Origin: Taeniopygia guttata
Lineage: Eukaryota > Chordata > Aves > Passeriformes > Estrildidae
Assembly: GCF_048771995.1 (NCBI RefSeq)
Contig: NC_133025.1
Coordinates: 3,658,001 to 3,722,000, forward strand
Length of the DNA: 64,000 nucleotides
Direction of reading: 5' to 3'
Below the pieces are notes generated by a model. That model did not search any database. It was not told where the DNA came from and saw only the letters and a list, made by a program, of their open reading frames with translations. The position numbers and the translations under genes were made by a program. This document shows, in pieces, positions 63,536 to 64,000 of this stretch. Each line of letters begins with the position of its first letter. The first letter of the stretch is position 1.

Positions 63536-64000
63536 ATTTAAAAAAAAATTAAAAATCATGCACCTGTTACACTGTGCAGAATCAATATGGATCTAGTGCA
63601 GGCATCAATGTCCTGATCATCTCAAGGTAACTGCCATGAGAAGAATAAAATGACCTTATGTGATTAAATTCTAGGTAAATTTCTGTCTTGATCAAAGGAC
63701 ACTGAAGATTTCCATCCAAGCTCTGATTTAATGAGGCTGCAGATAAAACATGGAAGTGTTGCAGCTGTGAGAAAAGCTTCCCCCTCACTGAGCACACACA
63801 TCCCCATGATAACTGTCCTTTTATCTGTCCCAGCTTTATGGATGTTACAGGGAAATGTCTTTAGTGCAAGCAAGGTGGAAATAGCGACCAGGGAGATTAG
63901 ATAAGGGGTGTTTAGGAGAAGCTTAATTTCCCGTCTAAAATGGTCACAATGACCTGCGATGTGATGAGTAATCATGGGCTGCTGGAGGTCAGGGAACTGG
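63536..64000. other. Intergenic, unannotated
   Basis: Nothing recognised up to the window edge. Confidence 0.4.

Overview
The window is vertebrate nuclear DNA, almost certainly from a bird and probably a songbird. Many truncated CR1 LINE copies on both strands show this, most of them ending in the CR1 3' tail that reads ATTCTATGATT or its complement. Solo ERVK-like LTRs with 6-bp target-site duplications, small introns and CpG-island promoters agree with it. No bacterial gene, operon or CRISPR array is present.

The only protein-coding gene I can support is PFKFB3 (6-phosphofructo-2-kinase/fructose-2,6-bisphosphatase 3) on the + strand. Every splice junction of the common form can be followed: 15 coding exons from 33253 to 48622 give an uninterrupted 514-residue protein with GT..AG introns and matching phases. 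The 3' UTR runs to about 51400 (AATAAA at 51379). An alternative first exon at 10764-10779 encodes MPFRK(A) and lies 22.5 kb upstream of exon 1B. It has the same phase and corresponds to a known mammalian PFKFB3 N-terminus. A 23-nt microexon (45753-45775) and a candidate further exon (47595-47645) vary the C-terminus.

Layout: 1-10.5 kb is intergenic or distal upstream sequence with CR1 pieces and one LTR carrying ten CCAAT boxes. Promoter and exon 1A lie at 10.5-10.8 kb. From 10.8 to 31 kb is the long first intron of the 1A transcript, with CR1 copies, three LTRs of one family, another LTR-like element, an 84-bp TTA/TAA palindrome and a 72-bp fold-back element with a perfect target-site duplication. 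At 31.1-31.75 kb is a 640-bp TATAA-type pentanucleotide satellite, followed by a CpG island with two ACGTG hypoxia-type motifs and a GC-rich minisatellite (31.9-32.25 kb). The main promoter island with GC boxes and a CTCF-like motif is at 32.5-33.3 kb. From 33.25 to 51.4 kb is the body of PFKFB3. From 51.4 to 64 kb is apparently intergenic sequence with CR1 copies, a fourth copy of the LTR family (perfect TSD) and a second copy of a 120-bp piece of the PFKFB3 3' UTR.

The most interesting points are: arginine at residue 304, where mammalian PFKFB3 has the serine linked to its weak phosphatase; conservation of both alternative ends of the protein; the 72-bp fold-back element built from an LTR end; the satellite abutting the promoter island; and the duplicated 3' UTR block. 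I found no new multi-gene system.
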